This document shows positions 33,373-42,549 of a DNA stretch of 64,000 bases, piece after piece (position 1 is the stretch's first letter; every line of letters starts with the position of its first letter). The stretch covers positions 930,001-994,000 of the forward strand of contig JACJWZ010000001.1 in NCBI GenBank assembly GCA_020636895.1, given 5' to 3'. A model generated the notes under the pieces. That model searched no databases and was not told the DNA's origin. It was given only the letters and a program-made list of their open reading frames with translations. A program made the translations under genes and the position numbers. The stretch comes from Thermoleophilales bacterium (GTDB lineage Bacteria; Actinomycetota; Thermoleophilia; Solirubrobacterales; 70-9).

Positions 33373-34629
33373 GTGGCACGGATCCTGATCGGCGTCAGCG
33401 GCGGTATCGCCGCCTACAAGTCGATCGAGCTCGCCCGCCTCGCAACGCAGGCGGGCCATGGCGTACGCGTGCTCGTGACCGCCAACGCGGAGCGCTTCGT
33501 CGGCGCGGCGACGTTCGAGGGCATCACGGGCGCACCGGTGCTGCGCGGCGAGTTCGACCCCGATCCCGCCCGCGGCGCCTACCCGGGCGATCCCACCCCT
33601 GAGCACGCGCCGATCTCGCACCTGGCGCTCGCCGAGCGGGCGGATGCGATGGTCGTAGCGCCGGCCTCGGTGAACACCCTGGCCAAGCTCGCGGCTGGTT
33701 TCTGCGACTCGATGCTGACGACCTCGTTCCTGACCACGCGCGCCCCACGCATCGTCGCGCCGGCGATGAACGGGCGCATGTGGGAGGCCGATGCGACTCA
33801 GGCGAACACGGCGACACTGCGCGAGCGCGGCGTCACGATCCTCGAGCCGGCCGAGGGCGCGCTCGCGTCCCGGGGGGAGCGCGGCCGCGGCCGGATGCAG
33901 GAGCCGACCGAGATCCTCGCGGCGATCGAGGCCGCCCTGGCGAGCGCACCGCCGCGGGAGCCCGCTCCGGAGCCGCTGCCGTTGGCCGGTGTCCGCGTCT
34001 TGATCACGGCGGGCGGCACCCGCGAGGCGATCGACCCGGTCCGCTTCATCGGCAACCGCTCGAGCGGTCGAATGGGCATCGCCCTCGCCATCGCGGCGGC
34101 CGCCCGCGGAGCCGAGGTGACCCTGATCGCGGCGAACGTCACGCTCCCGGTGCCACCCGGGATCGAACGCGTCGAGGTGACCAGCGCGGCGGAGCTGGCC
34201 ACCGCCGCCGGGAGCGCCTTCGAGAACTGCGACGTCCTGCTCATGGCTGCCGCCGTCGCGGACTTCCGGCCCACTGGGGCTGCGGGGGACAAGCTCGCCC
34301 GCGAGGGATCCGGTGGCCTCGAGCTGCACCTGGAGGAGACGGAGGACGTGCTCGCCGGGCTCGGCGTGCGGCGCCGCCCCGGGCAGGTCCTGGTCGGCTT
34401 CGCGGCCGAGCACGGTGGCGACTTCGTCGGACGGGCCCGCGGCAAGCTGGAGCGCAAGGGCATCGACGCCATCGTCGTCAACGACGTCTCCGACGCCGCG
34501 ATCGGCTTCGAGAGCGAGGAGAACGAGGTCACGATCGTCGAGCGCGAGGGCGAGCTGCTCGTGCCGCGCGCCGACAAGGCGGTGGTCGCCGAGGCGATCC
34601 TCGACCGGGTCGAGGCCCTGCGCAGCTGA
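33373..34629 (+). CDS. coaBC: Bifunctional phosphopantothenoylcysteine decarboxylase/phosphopantothenate-cysteine ligase
   Basis: 418 residues from GTG 33373 with GGGGAGG upstream. Two steps of coenzyme A synthesis. CoaC half (about 1-190): flavoprotein start ILIGVSGGIAAYKSIEL, active-site His in HAPISHLALAERAD, APAMNGRMWE. CoaB half (about 200-418): VRVLITAGGTREAIDPVRFIGNRSSGRMGIALA, MAAAVADFRP, KLARE, and VGFAAE. Both domains look intact. It follows rpoZ as in many actinobacteria, whereas metK, often next, is absent. Confidence 0.96.
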   Translation: MARILIGVSGGIAAYKSIELARLATQAGHGVRVLVTANAERFVGAATFEGITGAPVLRGEFDPDPARGAYPGDPTPEHAPISHLALAERADAMVVAPASVNTLAKLAAGFCDSMLTTSFLTTRAPRIVAPAMNGRMWEADATQANTATLRERGVTILEPAEGALASRGERGRGRMQEPTEILAAIEAALASAPPREPAPEPLPLAGVRVLITAGGTREAIDPVRFIGNRSSGRMGIALAIAAAARGAEVTLIAANVTLPVPPGIERVEVTSAAELATAAGSAFENCDVLLMAAAVADFRPTGAAGDKLAREGSGGLELHLEETEDVLAGLGVRRRPGQVLVGFAAEHGGDFVGRARGKLERKGIDAIVVNDVSDAAIGFESEENEVTIVEREGELLVPRADKAVVAEAILDRVEALRS

Positions 34630-34681
34630 GCGCTAGGCCGGAGGGGCCGTTGGCCCTTGACCGCCTCTCTACATTGGATGC

Positions 34682-35074
34682 ATGTCTCGGATCAACCCCG
34701 ACAACCAGCGCAACGAGAGCACCTACGAGCTGTATCAGCGCGGTGTCGACCTGCTCGAGAAGGGGGACTACGCCGCCGCGGCGGTCCCGCTCGGCAAGGT
34801 CGCCGCGCTCGAACCCGAGAAGTCCTCGGTTCGTGAGGCACTGGGGCGCGCGCTCTTCCGCTCGCGCCGGTTCGCCGAGGCCGCGACCGAGTTCGAGGCG
34901 GTCGTGGAGCGCTACCCGACCAACGACTACGCGCACTTCTGCCTGGGCCGGGCGCTCGACCTGACCGGTCGCAGCGAGGCGGCGAACCGCCATCTCGCGA
35001 TCGCAGCGAACCTGCGGCCCGACCGCAACGACTACCGCGTCTACCGTCGGCGCGCGGCGGCTGCGGCCGCCTAG
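34682..35074 (+). CDS. Small tetratricopeptide-repeat protein
   Basis: 130 residues. Two to three TPR units can be read: YQRGVDLLEKGDYAAAAVPLGKVAALEP, then VREALGRALFRSRRFAEAATEFEAVVERYPTN, and AHFCLGRALDLTGRSEAANRHLAIAANLRPD. The tail is Arg then Ala-rich. There is no signal peptide or membrane segment, so it is cytoplasmic. TPRs mediate protein contacts; the partner is not known. It lies between coaBC and dtd, 6 bases ahead of dtd, with which it is probably co-transcribed. Confidence 0.85.
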   Translation: MSRINPDNQRNESTYELYQRGVDLLEKGDYAAAAVPLGKVAALEPEKSSVREALGRALFRSRRFAEAATEFEAVVERYPTNDYAHFCLGRALDLTGRSEAANRHLAIAANLRPDRNDYRVYRRRAAAAAA

Positions 35075-35080
35075 CGCGGC

Positions 35081-35509
35081 GTGCGGGCGCTCGTCCAGCG
35101 CGTCAGCTCGGCCTCGGTCGCCGTCGACGACGAGCTGATCTCGCGGATCGGGCCGGGGATGCTGGTCCTGCTCGGGATCGCCGTCGACGACACGCGCACC
35201 GAGGCCGAGTGGATCGCGCGGAAGCTGCGGGCGTTGCGCATCTTCGACGACGCCGAGGGGCGGATGAACGAGCCGCTCGGGGGGCGTGAGGTCCTGTGCG
35301 TGAGTCAGTTCACGCTGCTCGGGGAGGTTTCGAAGGGCAACCGGCCGAGCTGGGGCCGAGCTGCGCCCGGGGAGGCCGCGAGGCCGCTCTACGAAACGGT
35401 TTGCGAGCTCCTCGGGGCCCAGCAGGGCCTGTTCGGGGCGCACATGGAGGTCGACCTCGTCAACGACGGACCGGTGACGATCCTGGTCGAGTCACCGCTC
35501 TCCGGGTGA
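35081..35509 (+). CDS. dtd: D-aminoacyl-tRNA deacylase
   Basis: 142 residues from GTG 35081. Removes D-amino acids mischarged on tRNA. Family signatures: RALVQRVSSASVAVDDELISRIGPGMLVLLGI, RKLRALRIFDDAEGRMN, the catalytic SQFTLLG near 72-78, and NDGPVTI near the C-terminus corresponding to the NxGPxT cross-subunit motif. Length is normal for the family. It is followed by its own intergenic region and the rimP promoter. Confidence 0.94.
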   Translation: MRALVQRVSSASVAVDDELISRIGPGMLVLLGIAVDDTRTEAEWIARKLRALRIFDDAEGRMNEPLGGREVLCVSQFTLLGEVSKGNRPSWGRAAPGEAARPLYETVCELLGAQQGLFGAHMEVDLVNDGPVTILVESPLSG

Positions 35510-35521
35510 CCAGCGGCGATC

Positions 35522-35549
35522 TTGAACGAAGGATGACGACGGCTATACT
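35522..35549 (+). promoter_or_regulatory. Promoter of the rimP-nusA-infB operon
   Basis: TTGAAC (35522-35527) and TATACT (35544-35549) are separated by exactly 16 bases, close to the sigma-70/SigA consensus and the best promoter seen in the window. Transcription would start near 35556, some 35 bases before a terminator hairpin and 90 bases before ATG 35646. Confidence 0.8.
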
Positions 35550-35590
35550 CGAATTTCACCTTTGACCGCGCATACGAATCCGTTGCGAGA

Positions 35591-35616
35591 GGTGGGCCGT
35601 CGGCCCGCCTTTTTTT
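35591..35616 (+). terminator. Leader attenuator/terminator upstream of rimP
   Basis: GGTGGGCC (35591-35598) pairs with GGCCCGCC (35602-35609) around a 3-base loop, one G-U pair, followed by seven T residues. It lies between the strong promoter at 35522-35549 and the rimP start, so it would stop most initiating polymerases unless bypassed. It could equally terminate dtd read-through, but the promoter in front of it makes a regulatory leader likely. Confidence 0.85.
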
Positions 35617-35645
35617 CGGCCTCGAACCAACCCGGAGAGCCCTCC

Positions 35646-36080
35646 ATGGACGAGCTCCAGAGCCAGATCGAAACCCGAATCGCCGACCTCGATCCCGCAA
35701 TCGAGGTGCTCGACGTGCAGCGGATCGGCCGCGAGGACCTGCGGATCTTCATCGATCATCCCGACGGGGTGACCCTCGACCACTGCGAGGCGGCCACCTT
35801 CCAGCTTCGCGATCTGCTCGTGGACTACGGCCTCGAGGTCTCCTCGCCGGGTCTCGACCGCCCGCTGACCAAGCCCGAGCACTACGCCAGGTTCGCCGGC
35901 CACCAGGCCCGCCTGCGGCTTTCCGACCCGATCGACGGGCAGCGCAACTTCACCGGCCGCATCGGCGCCCTCGACGGCGCCACGGTCACCCTGGAAACCG
36001 ACGATGGGGACGTCGAGATCGATCTCGACCGCGTCCATCGTTCCAACCTCGTTCCCGAGCTGACGGAGGTGCCCTCGTGA
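35646..36080 (+). CDS. rimP: Ribosome maturation factor RimP
   Basis: 144 residues from ATG 35646 with CGGAGAG upstream. Needed for 30S maturation. N-terminal domain: IETRIADLDPAIEVLDVQ and LRIFIDHPDGVTLDHCEAATFQLRDLL, and VSSPGLDRPL is the clearest family signature. The C-terminal SH3-like domain follows (GQRNFTGRIGALDGATVTLE). The frame upstream of 35646 is open but runs through the attenuator. Its stop overlaps the nusA GTG start. Confidence 0.94.
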   Translation: MDELQSQIETRIADLDPAIEVLDVQRIGREDLRIFIDHPDGVTLDHCEAATFQLRDLLVDYGLEVSSPGLDRPLTKPEHYARFAGHQARLRLSDPIDGQRNFTGRIGALDGATVTLETDDGDVEIDLDRVHRSNLVPELTEVPS

Positions 36081-37696
36081 GTCGCGAGATCGTCGATGCG
36101 ATCAAGGTCCTTGAGCAGGAGAAGGGCCTCGACGCCGAGACCCTGATGGCGGCGCTCGAGGACGCGTTGCTGTCCGCGTACAAGAAGAGCCCCGGCTCGG
36201 CCAAGTACGCCCGCGTGGATCTCGATCGCGACACGGCCGACTTCCGCGTCTACGAGCTGATCCTCCCGGCCGAGCTCGAGGAGAAGCTGCTCGCCGAGGT
36301 CGCCGAGGCCCAGGAACCTGAGATCGACCCCGCGACGGGCGAGATGCGCGAGCCCGAGGAGCCCGACCTCGACCCCGAGATCCTCGCCCCGTACGAGGAC
36401 CAGATCGAGTCCGTCGACGTCACGCCCGACAACTTCGGCCGGATCGCTGCCCAGACCGCCAAGCAGGTCGTACTGCAGCGGATCCGCGAGGCGGAGCGGG
36501 CGATGATGTACGAGGAGTTCCAGGACCGCGTCGGCGAGCTGATCACCGGGATCATCCAGCAGTCAGACAACCGCTACACGCTGGTCCAGCTCCGTGACCG
36601 GGTCGAGGCGCTGCTGCCGCGCTCGGAGCAGATCTACAGCGAGCGCTACGACCACGGGATGCGCATCAAGGCGGTCATCACCGACGTCTCGGCCGAGGGC
36701 AAGGGCCCGGCGATCGTCGTCTCCCGCAAGAGCCCGGAGCTGATCAAGAAGCTGTTCGCGCTCGAGGTGCCCGAGATCGCCGACGAGCTCGTCGAGGTCG
36801 TCGGCGTCGCCCGCGAGCCCGGCTTCCGCTCCAAGATCGCCGTCGTCTCCCACGCCGACGGCGTCGACCCGGTCGGCGCCTGCGTCGGCCCGCGTGGCTC
36901 GCGCGTGCGCATGGTCGTCTCCGAGCTGCGAGGCGAGAAGATCGACATCATCCCCTACAACGAGGAGCCCGCCCGCTTCGTCGCCAAGGCGCTGTCGCCG
37001 GCCCGCGTCCGCGAGGTGCTCGTCGACGACGAGGAGCGCCAGGCGACCGTGATCGTGCCCGACGACCAGCTCTCGCTGGCGATCGGCCGCGAGGGTCAGA
37101 ACGCCCGCCTCGCCGCCAAGCTGACCGGCTGGCGCGTCGACATCGTCGGCGAGAGCGAGTTCGCGGCCTCGGCTGACGAGGATGAGGGCTTCGAGGGCGA
37201 GGAGGAGGTCCACGACGGCCGCTGCGCCGCCGTGCTCTCCGCCGGACGCCGTTGCCCCAACGCCTCCCTCGACGGTTCGCGCTACTGCGGCCTGCCGCAA
37301 CACCAGGCGCTGGCCCGTTTCGGGACCAATCAGGTCACCGTGCTCGCCGCGCTCAGCGACGACGAGGTCCAGCTGCTCGCCGATCCCGCCGCCCCCGCCG
37401 GTGACGTCGATCCGATCGTCGCCCGCGCGCAGGCTCAGTTCGACGAGGCCGAGGCGGAGGCGGAGGAGATCGTCGAGGAAGCCATCGCCGAGGAGGCGGC
37501 CGAGGAGATCGTCGAGGAGGCGGTCGAGGAAGCCATCGCCGAGGAGATCCTCGAGGAGGCGGTCGAGGAAGCCGTGGCCGAGGAGGCTCTCGAGGAGGCC
37601 GTCGAGGCTGCGGAGGCCGAGGAGATCGCTGAGGAGGCGCAGACCGACGACGGCGAGGTCGCAGCCGAGCCCGCTCCCGCCGAGGAGAGCAGCTAG
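36077..37696 (+). CDS. nusA: Transcription termination/antitermination factor NusA with zinc-like insert and acidic tail
   Basis: 539 residues from GTG 36077 (GTGA overlap). The N-terminal RNA polymerase-binding domain, S1 domain (RIKAVITDVSAEGKGPAIVVSRKSPELIKKLF) and two KH domains (VGACVGPRGSRVRMV; SLAIGREGQNARLAAKLTGWRVDI) are complete by about residue 360. Then comes a Cys/His cluster, C383-x9-C393-x10-C404-x4-H409, which resembles a small zinc-binding motif. A tail of roughly 90 residues is rich in Glu/Ala (repeats of EEAVEEAIAEEI type), and its DNA is correspondingly repetitive at about 37440-37640. Neither addition belongs to the classical NusA core, and ylxR, often next to nusA, is missing. 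Confidence 0.95.
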   Translation: MSREIVDAIKVLEQEKGLDAETLMAALEDALLSAYKKSPGSAKYARVDLDRDTADFRVYELILPAELEEKLLAEVAEAQEPEIDPATGEMREPEEPDLDPEILAPYEDQIESVDVTPDNFGRIAAQTAKQVVLQRIREAERAMMYEEFQDRVGELITGIIQQSDNRYTLVQLRDRVEALLPRSEQIYSERYDHGMRIKAVITDVSAEGKGPAIVVSRKSPELIKKLFALEVPEIADELVEVVGVAREPGFRSKIAVVSHADGVDPVGACVGPRGSRVRMVVSELRGEKIDIIPYNEEPARFVAKALSPARVREVLVDDEERQATVIVPDDQLSLAIGREGQNARLAAKLTGWRVDIVGESEFAASADEDEGFEGEEEVHDGRCAAVLSAGRRCPNASLDGSRYCGLPQHQALARFGTNQVTVLAALSDDEVQLLADPAAPAGDVDPIVARAQAQFDEAEAEAEEIVEEAIAEEAAEEIVEEAVEEAIAEEILEEAVEEAVAEEALEEAVEAAEAEEIAEEAQTDDGEVAAEPAPAEESS

Positions 37697-37705
37697 GAGC
37701 CCGCG

Positions 37706-39901
37706 ATGGCGAAGCAGCGTGTCCACCAGATCGCAAAGGCGCTCGGCCTCGAGAGCGAGCGCGTGCTGTCGGCCCTCAAGGCCGCCGGTGTGGAGGCGAA
37801 GACCGCCTCCTCGAGCGTTGAGCAGGCCGAGGCGCTGAAGGCGCTCGCGGCCGCCGGTGCGCTGCCGAAGAAGAAGCCCGTCCCCGCCGGCAAGAGCGGC
37901 GCCTCGCCCGCCCGCTCGGCCCCGAGCCAGCCCCGCCGTGCCCCCGCGCCCGGCGGCGGCGGTGGTGGCGGCGCCGGACCCGACGGCAAGAAGCGCCGCC
38001 GCGTCGTCATCGATTCGCAGGCCTCCCGTCGCGACCACATGTCCCAGGGACCGCCGCAGCGGCCGCCGCGCCGCCGCGGCCGCCGTCGGCGTCCCGCCTT
38101 CGACGAGTCACCGGAGCTGAAGACGCCGAGCGTCGAGGAGAAGGTCCCCCTCAAGGTCAACTCCGGCGCCACCGTCCGTGAGGTGGCCGAGACGCTCGGG
38201 GTGAGCCCGGCGGAGGTCATCAAGAAGCTCATGCAGCAGGGCGAGATGGCGACCCTGACGCAGACCCTGACCGACGAGACGGTCCTCGTTCTCGCCGACG
38301 AGTTCGACCAGGAGGTCGAGATCGTCCACGCGGGCGAGGAGGTCGAGGCCGAGCCCGTCGTCGAGGACGACGAGGCGGACCTCGTCGAGCGCCCGCCCGT
38401 GGTGACCGTGATGGGTCACGTCGACCACGGCAAGACGTCGCTGCTCGACGCGATCCGCGCCACCGAGGTGACCGCCGGTGAGGCCGGGGGCATCACCCAG
38501 CACATCGGCGCCTACCAGGTCCACCACGACGACCACACGATCACCTTCCTCGACACCCCAGGCCACCAGGCCTTTACGGCGATGCGCGCCCGGGGGGCCA
38601 AGGTCACCGACGTCGCGATCATCGTCGTCGCGGCCGACGACGGCGTGATGCCGCAGACCGTCGAGGCGATCGACCACGCCAAGGCAGCCGAGGTCCCGGT
38701 GATGGTCGCCGTCAACAAGATCGACAAGGAGGGCGCGGCACCCGACAAGGTCCGCGGCGAGCTCGCCGGGATGGGGCTGACGCCCGACGATTGGGGCGGC
38801 GAGACCGTCTACTGCGACGTCTCCGCCAAGACCCACGAAGGGCTCGACAACCTGCTGGAGATGATCCTCACGGTCACCGAGCTGGAGGATCTGAAGGCGA
38901 ACCCCGACACCGAGGCTTCGGGCACCGTCATCGAGTCGCATCTCGATGCCGGCCGCGGTCCGGTCACGACGATCCTCGTCGGCCGCGGCACCCTCAAGGT
39001 CGGCGACGCGATCGTCGCCGGCTCGCAGTGGGGCAAGGTCCGCGCGATGCACGACTTCAACGGCAAGCGGATCGACGCGGCGCGCCCCGGCGATCCGGTC
39101 GAGGTGCTCGGCATGGATGGCGTCTGCGAGGCCGGTGAGCGCGCCCAGGTCGTCGAGAACGACCGCAAGGCCCGCCAGCTCGCCGGTGAGCGCGCGAACC
39201 GCCTCAAGACCGAGGCTCTCGCCCGCCGTCAGGCCCGCCGCGTCACCCTCGAGGACGTCTTCTCGAAGGCCAAGGAGGGCGAGCTCAAACAGATCAACCT
39301 GCTGCTCAAGGCGGACGTGTCCGGCTCGCTCGAGGCGCTGCAGGACGAGATCGCGAAGCTGCCGCAGGAGGAGGTCACCGTCGACGTGATCCACGCCGCC
39401 CCCGGCGGGATCAACGAGTCCGACGTGATGCTGGCCGCGGCGTCCGACGCGATCATCGTCGGATTCAACGTGCGCCCGCTCGCGGACGCCCGCCGCGCCG
39501 CGCAGGCTGAGGGCGTCGAGATCCGCACCTACTCGGTCATCTACCGGATCACCGAGGAACTGCGGGACGCCATGCAGGGGATGCTCGAGCCCGAGGAGGT
39601 CGAGAGCGCGCTCGGCGAGGCCGAGGTCCTGGAGCTCTTCAAGGCCTCGAAGATCGGCACGATCGCCGGCTCCCGCGTCAACGAGGGCAAGATCACCCGC
39701 GACGCCGACATCCGCCTCGTCCGCGACGGCACCGTCGTCTGGACCGGCAAGGTCGGGACGCTCCGCCGCTTCAAGGACGACGTCCGCGAGGTCGACGAGG
39801 GCCAGGAGTGCGGCATCACGCTCGACGGCTTCCAGGACGTCAAGGTCGGCGACATCCTCGAGGCGTTCGAGACGACGCAGGTCGAGAAGTCGCTCGAGTA
39901 G
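37706..39901 (+). CDS. infB: Translation initiation factor IF-2
   Basis: 731 residues, short for actinobacterial IF-2 because the N-terminal linker is reduced. An N-terminal helical domain ([24 protein letters not shown]) is followed by a Gly/Pro/Arg-rich linker, a second small domain ([20 protein letters not shown]), and the GTPase domain with G1 [11 protein letters not shown]3 DTPGH, G4 NKID and G5 SAK. The C-terminal domains bind fMet-tRNA. It places initiator tRNA on the 30S subunit. The gene starts 9 bases after nusA. Confidence 0.97.
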   Translation: MAKQRVHQIAKALGLESERVLSALKAAGVEAKTASSSVEQAEALKALAAAGALPKKKPVPAGKSGASPARSAPSQPRRAPAPGGGGGGGAGPDGKKRRRVVIDSQASRRDHMSQGPPQRPPRRRGRRRRPAFDESPELKTPSVEEKVPLKVNSGATVREVAETLGVSPAEVIKKLMQQGEMATLTQTLTDETVLVLADEFDQEVEIVHAGEEVEAEPVVEDDEADLVERPPVVTVMGHVDHGKTSLLDAIRATEVTAGEAGGITQHIGAYQVHHDDHTITFLDTPGHQAFTAMRARGAKVTDVAIIVVAADDGVMPQTVEAIDHAKAAEVPVMVAVNKIDKEGAAPDKVRGELAGMGLTPDDWGGETVYCDVSAKTHEGLDNLLEMILTVTELEDLKANPDTEASGTVIESHLDAGRGPVTTILVGRGTLKVGDAIVAGSQWGKVRAMHDFNGKRIDAARPGDPVEVLGMDGVCEAGERAQVVENDRKARQLAGERANRLKTEALARRQARRVTLEDVFSKAKEGELKQINLLLKADVSGSLEALQDEIAKLPQEEVTVDVIHAAPGGINESDVMLAAASDAIIVGFNVRPLADARRAAQAEGVEIRTYSVIYRITEELRDAMQGMLEPEEVESALGEAEVLELFKASKIGTIAGSRVNEGKITRDADIRLVRDGTVVWTGKVGTLRRFKDDVREVDEGQECGITLDGFQDVKVGDILEAFETTQVEKSLE

Positions 39902-39905
39902 CGCC

Positions 39906-40214
39906 TTGGCCGGGGCGTTCGTCCTCCTGGTCGAGGTGCGGCTTCACGTCGCCGAGTCCCAGAGCCTGAAGTCGAAGCGTCAGGTCGTGCGCTCGATCAA
40001 GGACGCCCTCAGGGAGCGCCTCGGCGCCGCTGTGGCCGAGATCGAGGGCCAGGACACCTGGCAGCGCGCGACGCTGCTCTGCGCGCTCGTCGGGCGCGAG
40101 GAGGCCGAGCTGATGCGCCGCGGCGATCACCTCGAGGGGATCGTCTCCGCGAGGGCGGGGGAGGACGTCGCCTTCGAGCGGACCCTGCGGAGTCTCGAGG
40201 ACCTGCGCGATTGA
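39906..40214 (+). CDS. YlxP/DUF503 family protein
   Basis: 102 residues from TTG 39906, five bases after infB. DUF503 pattern: VEVRLHVAESQSLKSKRQVVRSIKDALRERLGAAVAEIEGQDTWQRATLLCALVG. The SLKSKR and QDTWQRA boxes are nearly invariant in the family. Members lie between infB and rbfA in many Gram-positive bacteria and are thought to take part in ribosome-related processes, but no activity is established. It is the last gene before a gap with a strong hairpin. Confidence 0.9.
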   Translation: MAGAFVLLVEVRLHVAESQSLKSKRQVVRSIKDALRERLGAAVAEIEGQDTWQRATLLCALVGREEAELMRRGDHLEGIVSARAGEDVAFERTLRSLEDLRD

Positions 40215-40239
40215 GGCCGGAGGCGGCCGTCCGACTCAC

Positions 40240-40284
40240 CGAGTGGCCTGACCCGGCGGCGAGACCGCCATGCCGGGCCACTCG
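40240..40284 (+). other. Extended hairpin between ylxP and rbfA
   Basis: CGAGTGGCC (40240-40248) pairs perfectly with GGCCACTCG (40276-40284), and inside it GGCGG (40255-40259) pairs with CCGCC (40265-40269), giving a two-tier stem. No T-run follows. It may slow or end transcription from the rimP promoter or protect an mRNA end. Confidence 0.6.
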
Positions 40285-40332
40285 ATCGCAGATCGAAGAC
40301 GCAAGTCGATCTCCCGGGGCACCCGTCCCGGC

Positions 40333-40338
40333 TATAGT
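40333..40338 (+). promoter_or_regulatory. -10 box before rbfA
   Basis: TATAGT, 9 bases before ATG 40347, suggests a nearly leaderless transcript for rbfA-nrnA-truB-ribF-rpsO. No convincing -35 is seen. Confidence 0.5.
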
Positions 40339-40346
40339 CGCCGCCC

Positions 40347-40685
40347 ATGTCCACTGCGCGGATGCGCCGCGTGAACGAGGTCATTCGGGAAGTGGTTGGA
40401 GCGACGATCGGGGGTGAGCTTCAGGATCCCCGGATTGGATTCGTGACCGTCACAGCCGTCGACACCAGCCCTGACCTGAGGACCGCCAAGGTCCACGTCA
40501 GCGTGCTCGGATCCGAGAAGGAGAAGGAGGCGACGATGGAAGGTCTGAAGGCGGCGCACGGGGTGATCCAGCGATCGCTCGGGGGTCAGCTCCACATGAA
40601 GCGGACGCCGACGCTGAAATTCGTCTACGACGACTCGATCGAGCGCGCCGACCGCCTCAACAGGCTGATGGACTCAGGCGCATGA
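40347..40685 (+). CDS. rbfA: Ribosome-binding factor A
   Basis: 112 residues, normal size. KH-like fold: RVNEVIREVVGATIGGELQDPRIGFVTVTAVDTSPDLRTAKVHVSVLG, then AHGVIQRSLGGQLHMKRTPTLKFVYDDSIERADRLNRLM. The DPR and PTLKFVYD boxes are the family's best-conserved parts. It assists 16S rRNA 5'-end processing and cold adaptation of 30S assembly. Its stop overlaps the next start by ATGA. Confidence 0.95.
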   Translation: MSTARMRRVNEVIREVVGATIGGELQDPRIGFVTVTAVDTSPDLRTAKVHVSVLGSEKEKEATMEGLKAAHGVIQRSLGGQLHMKRTPTLKFVYDDSIERADRLNRLMDSGA

Positions 40686-41707
40686 CGGATGCGGTCGTGA
40701 CCAAGCCGTCGGCGGATGAGACCGCGCGCGCTCTCGACGCGATCGTCGAGGCGCTTCAGCGCGGCGACAAGTTCCTGCTGACGACACACGAAGGTCCCGA
40801 CGGCGACGCCCTCGGGTCGCTGCTCGCCCTGCACGAGATCCTCACCCAGATCGGCAAGGACTCGGTGATGTTCCTGGCCGAGAAGGAGTTCCCGCTTCCG
40901 GTCGAGTACCGCTTCCTGGCGCTCCAGGAGGTCTTCCACGAGCCGCCCGTCGATCTCGCCGACCGCACGATCGTCTTCCTCGACTGCGGCAACATCGATC
41001 GCATGCCGGTCACCTGGCTGCGCGACGGGATGCGCATCCTCAACATCGACCACCACCACGACAACACGCGATTCGGGGACATCGACCTCGTCGATGTCGA
41101 CGCGTCCTGCACCGCCGAGATCGTCTTCGAGATCAGCGCCAGGCTCGGTGCCACGACGACGCCGTCCATCGCCCAAGCCCTCTACGTCGGCCTCGTCACC
41201 GACACCGGGATGTTCATGTACGAGAACACCGACGCCAGGACCCACCGCGTCGCGGCGCAGCTGATCGAGGCCGGGGTCGAGGTCAACGAGACGTTCCGCC
41301 GCCTCTACGAGCGCGTGCCCGAGGAGAAGCTGCGGCTCATCGCCCGCGCCCTGGGCCGGATCGACCGCCGCCTCGGCGGGGCGCTCTCGATGACCTACAT
41401 CTCCGCCGAGGACTACAAGGCCACGGGCTCCGACGAGACGATGACCGAGGGGATCATCGACTTCGTGCGCGGGATCGAGGGCACGTCGGTGGCCGCGGTG
41501 GTTCGCGACAAGCCGGACAGCCAGCGCGAGGCGCGGAAGGTGAGCCTTCGCTCCACCGATGGCTCCGTTGACGTCTCCCTGATCGCACGCAAGATGGGGG
41601 GCGGGGGGCACCGCCGAGCCGCCGGCTTCTCGACCGATGAGAGCTACGCCGACCTCGTCGAGTTCCTCACTGAGGAGGCTCGCGAGGGCGGCCTCGATCC
41701 GGCTTGA
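40682..41707 (+). CDS. nrnA: DHH family phosphoesterase, NrnA-like oligoribonuclease/pAp phosphatase
   Basis: 341 residues. N-terminal DHH domain: HEGPDGDALGSLLAL near 35-49, VFLDCGNIDR, and the metal-binding NIDHHHDNTRFGDID near 122-136. The DHHA1 C-terminal domain ends with KMGGGGHRRAAGF, the substrate-binding loop. NrnA enzymes degrade 2-5-mer RNA to mononucleotides and dephosphorylate pAp. Placement between rbfA and truB is classical. Both ends overlap neighbours by 4 bases. Confidence 0.93.
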   Translation: MTDAVVTKPSADETARALDAIVEALQRGDKFLLTTHEGPDGDALGSLLALHEILTQIGKDSVMFLAEKEFPLPVEYRFLALQEVFHEPPVDLADRTIVFLDCGNIDRMPVTWLRDGMRILNIDHHHDNTRFGDIDLVDVDASCTAEIVFEISARLGATTTPSIAQALYVGLVTDTGMFMYENTDARTHRVAAQLIEAGVEVNETFRRLYERVPEEKLRLIARALGRIDRRLGGALSMTYISAEDYKATGSDETMTEGIIDFVRGIEGTSVAAVVRDKPDSQREARKVSLRSTDGSVDVSLIARKMGGGGHRRAAGFSTDESYADLVEFLTEEAREGGLDPA

Positions 41708-42525
41708 CCGCGGGCTTCCTCCGCGTCGACAAGCCCGCCGGGATCACATCCCACGACGTCGTGGCGCGGGTTCGCCGGAGCCGGCCCGGCGTCCGGGTCG
41801 GGCACGCGGGGACGCTGGATCCCTTCGCCACGGGCCTGTTGATCGTGCTGCTCGGCCCGGCGACGCGCCTGCAGCGATACGTCCTCGGCCTGCCGAAGAC
41901 CTACGTCGCCACGGCGCGGCTCGGATGGCGGTCGAGCACCGGTGATCCGGACGGTGAGCTGACGGAGACGGGGGTCGTCCCCGAGCGGCTCGAGCTGCCG
42001 ACCGGGAGTATCCGGCAGCGGGTGCCGATGACCTCCGCCGTCCGCGTCGGCGGCGAGCGTCTGTACCGGAAGGCGAGGCGCGGGGAGGAGGTCGAGCGCC
42101 CGCTCCGCACCGTCGAGGTGATGCGGGCGGACCTGCTCGCCACCGATGCGGAGATGGGCACGGCGACGTTCGAGATCGAGTGCTCGTCGGGGACCTACGT
42201 GCGCACTCTGATCGAGGAGCTCGGCGACGCCTACTGCGCCGAACTGCGGCGCACTGCCATCGGGCCGCTGCTGCTCGCCGGGGCGACGGGCGAGGAGGTC
42301 CAGCCGGTCGAGGAGCTCCTCGGGTTCCTCCCGGCGGTCGATCTCGCGCCCGAGCGGGCGCGCCTGGTCCGCAACGGGGTCAAGATCGATGCGCCGGATG
42401 ACGCCGTCACGCTCGGCGACGGCCCCTTCCGGATCACCTGCTCGGGGACGCTGGTCGCGGTCGGCAGGGTGGTGGAGGGAGTGCTCCGCACCGACGTCGT
42501 CCTCCCGCCCGCCGCTGATGGCTGA
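41704..42525 (+). CDS. truB: tRNA pseudouridine-55 synthase
   Basis: 273 residues from TTG 41704, overlapping the nrnA stop. Converts U55 in the T-loop of tRNA to pseudouridine. [21 protein letters not shown] near the start, and the catalytic Asp in [18 protein letters not shown] near 35-52. [25 protein letters not shown] and [14 protein letters not shown] are further signature segments. The C-terminal part, from about residue 205, is a short RNA-binding extension. Confidence 0.95.
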   Translation: MTAGFLRVDKPAGITSHDVVARVRRSRPGVRVGHAGTLDPFATGLLIVLLGPATRLQRYVLGLPKTYVATARLGWRSSTGDPDGELTETGVVPERLELPTGSIRQRVPMTSAVRVGGERLYRKARRGEEVERPLRTVEVMRADLLATDAEMGTATFEIECSSGTYVRTLIEELGDAYCAELRRTAIGPLLLAGATGEEVQPVEELLGFLPAVDLAPERARLVRNGVKIDAPDDAVTLGDGPFRITCSGTLVAVGRVVEGVLRTDVVLPPAADG

Positions 42526-42549
42526 GAAGATGCCGACCGCAGGAGACCC

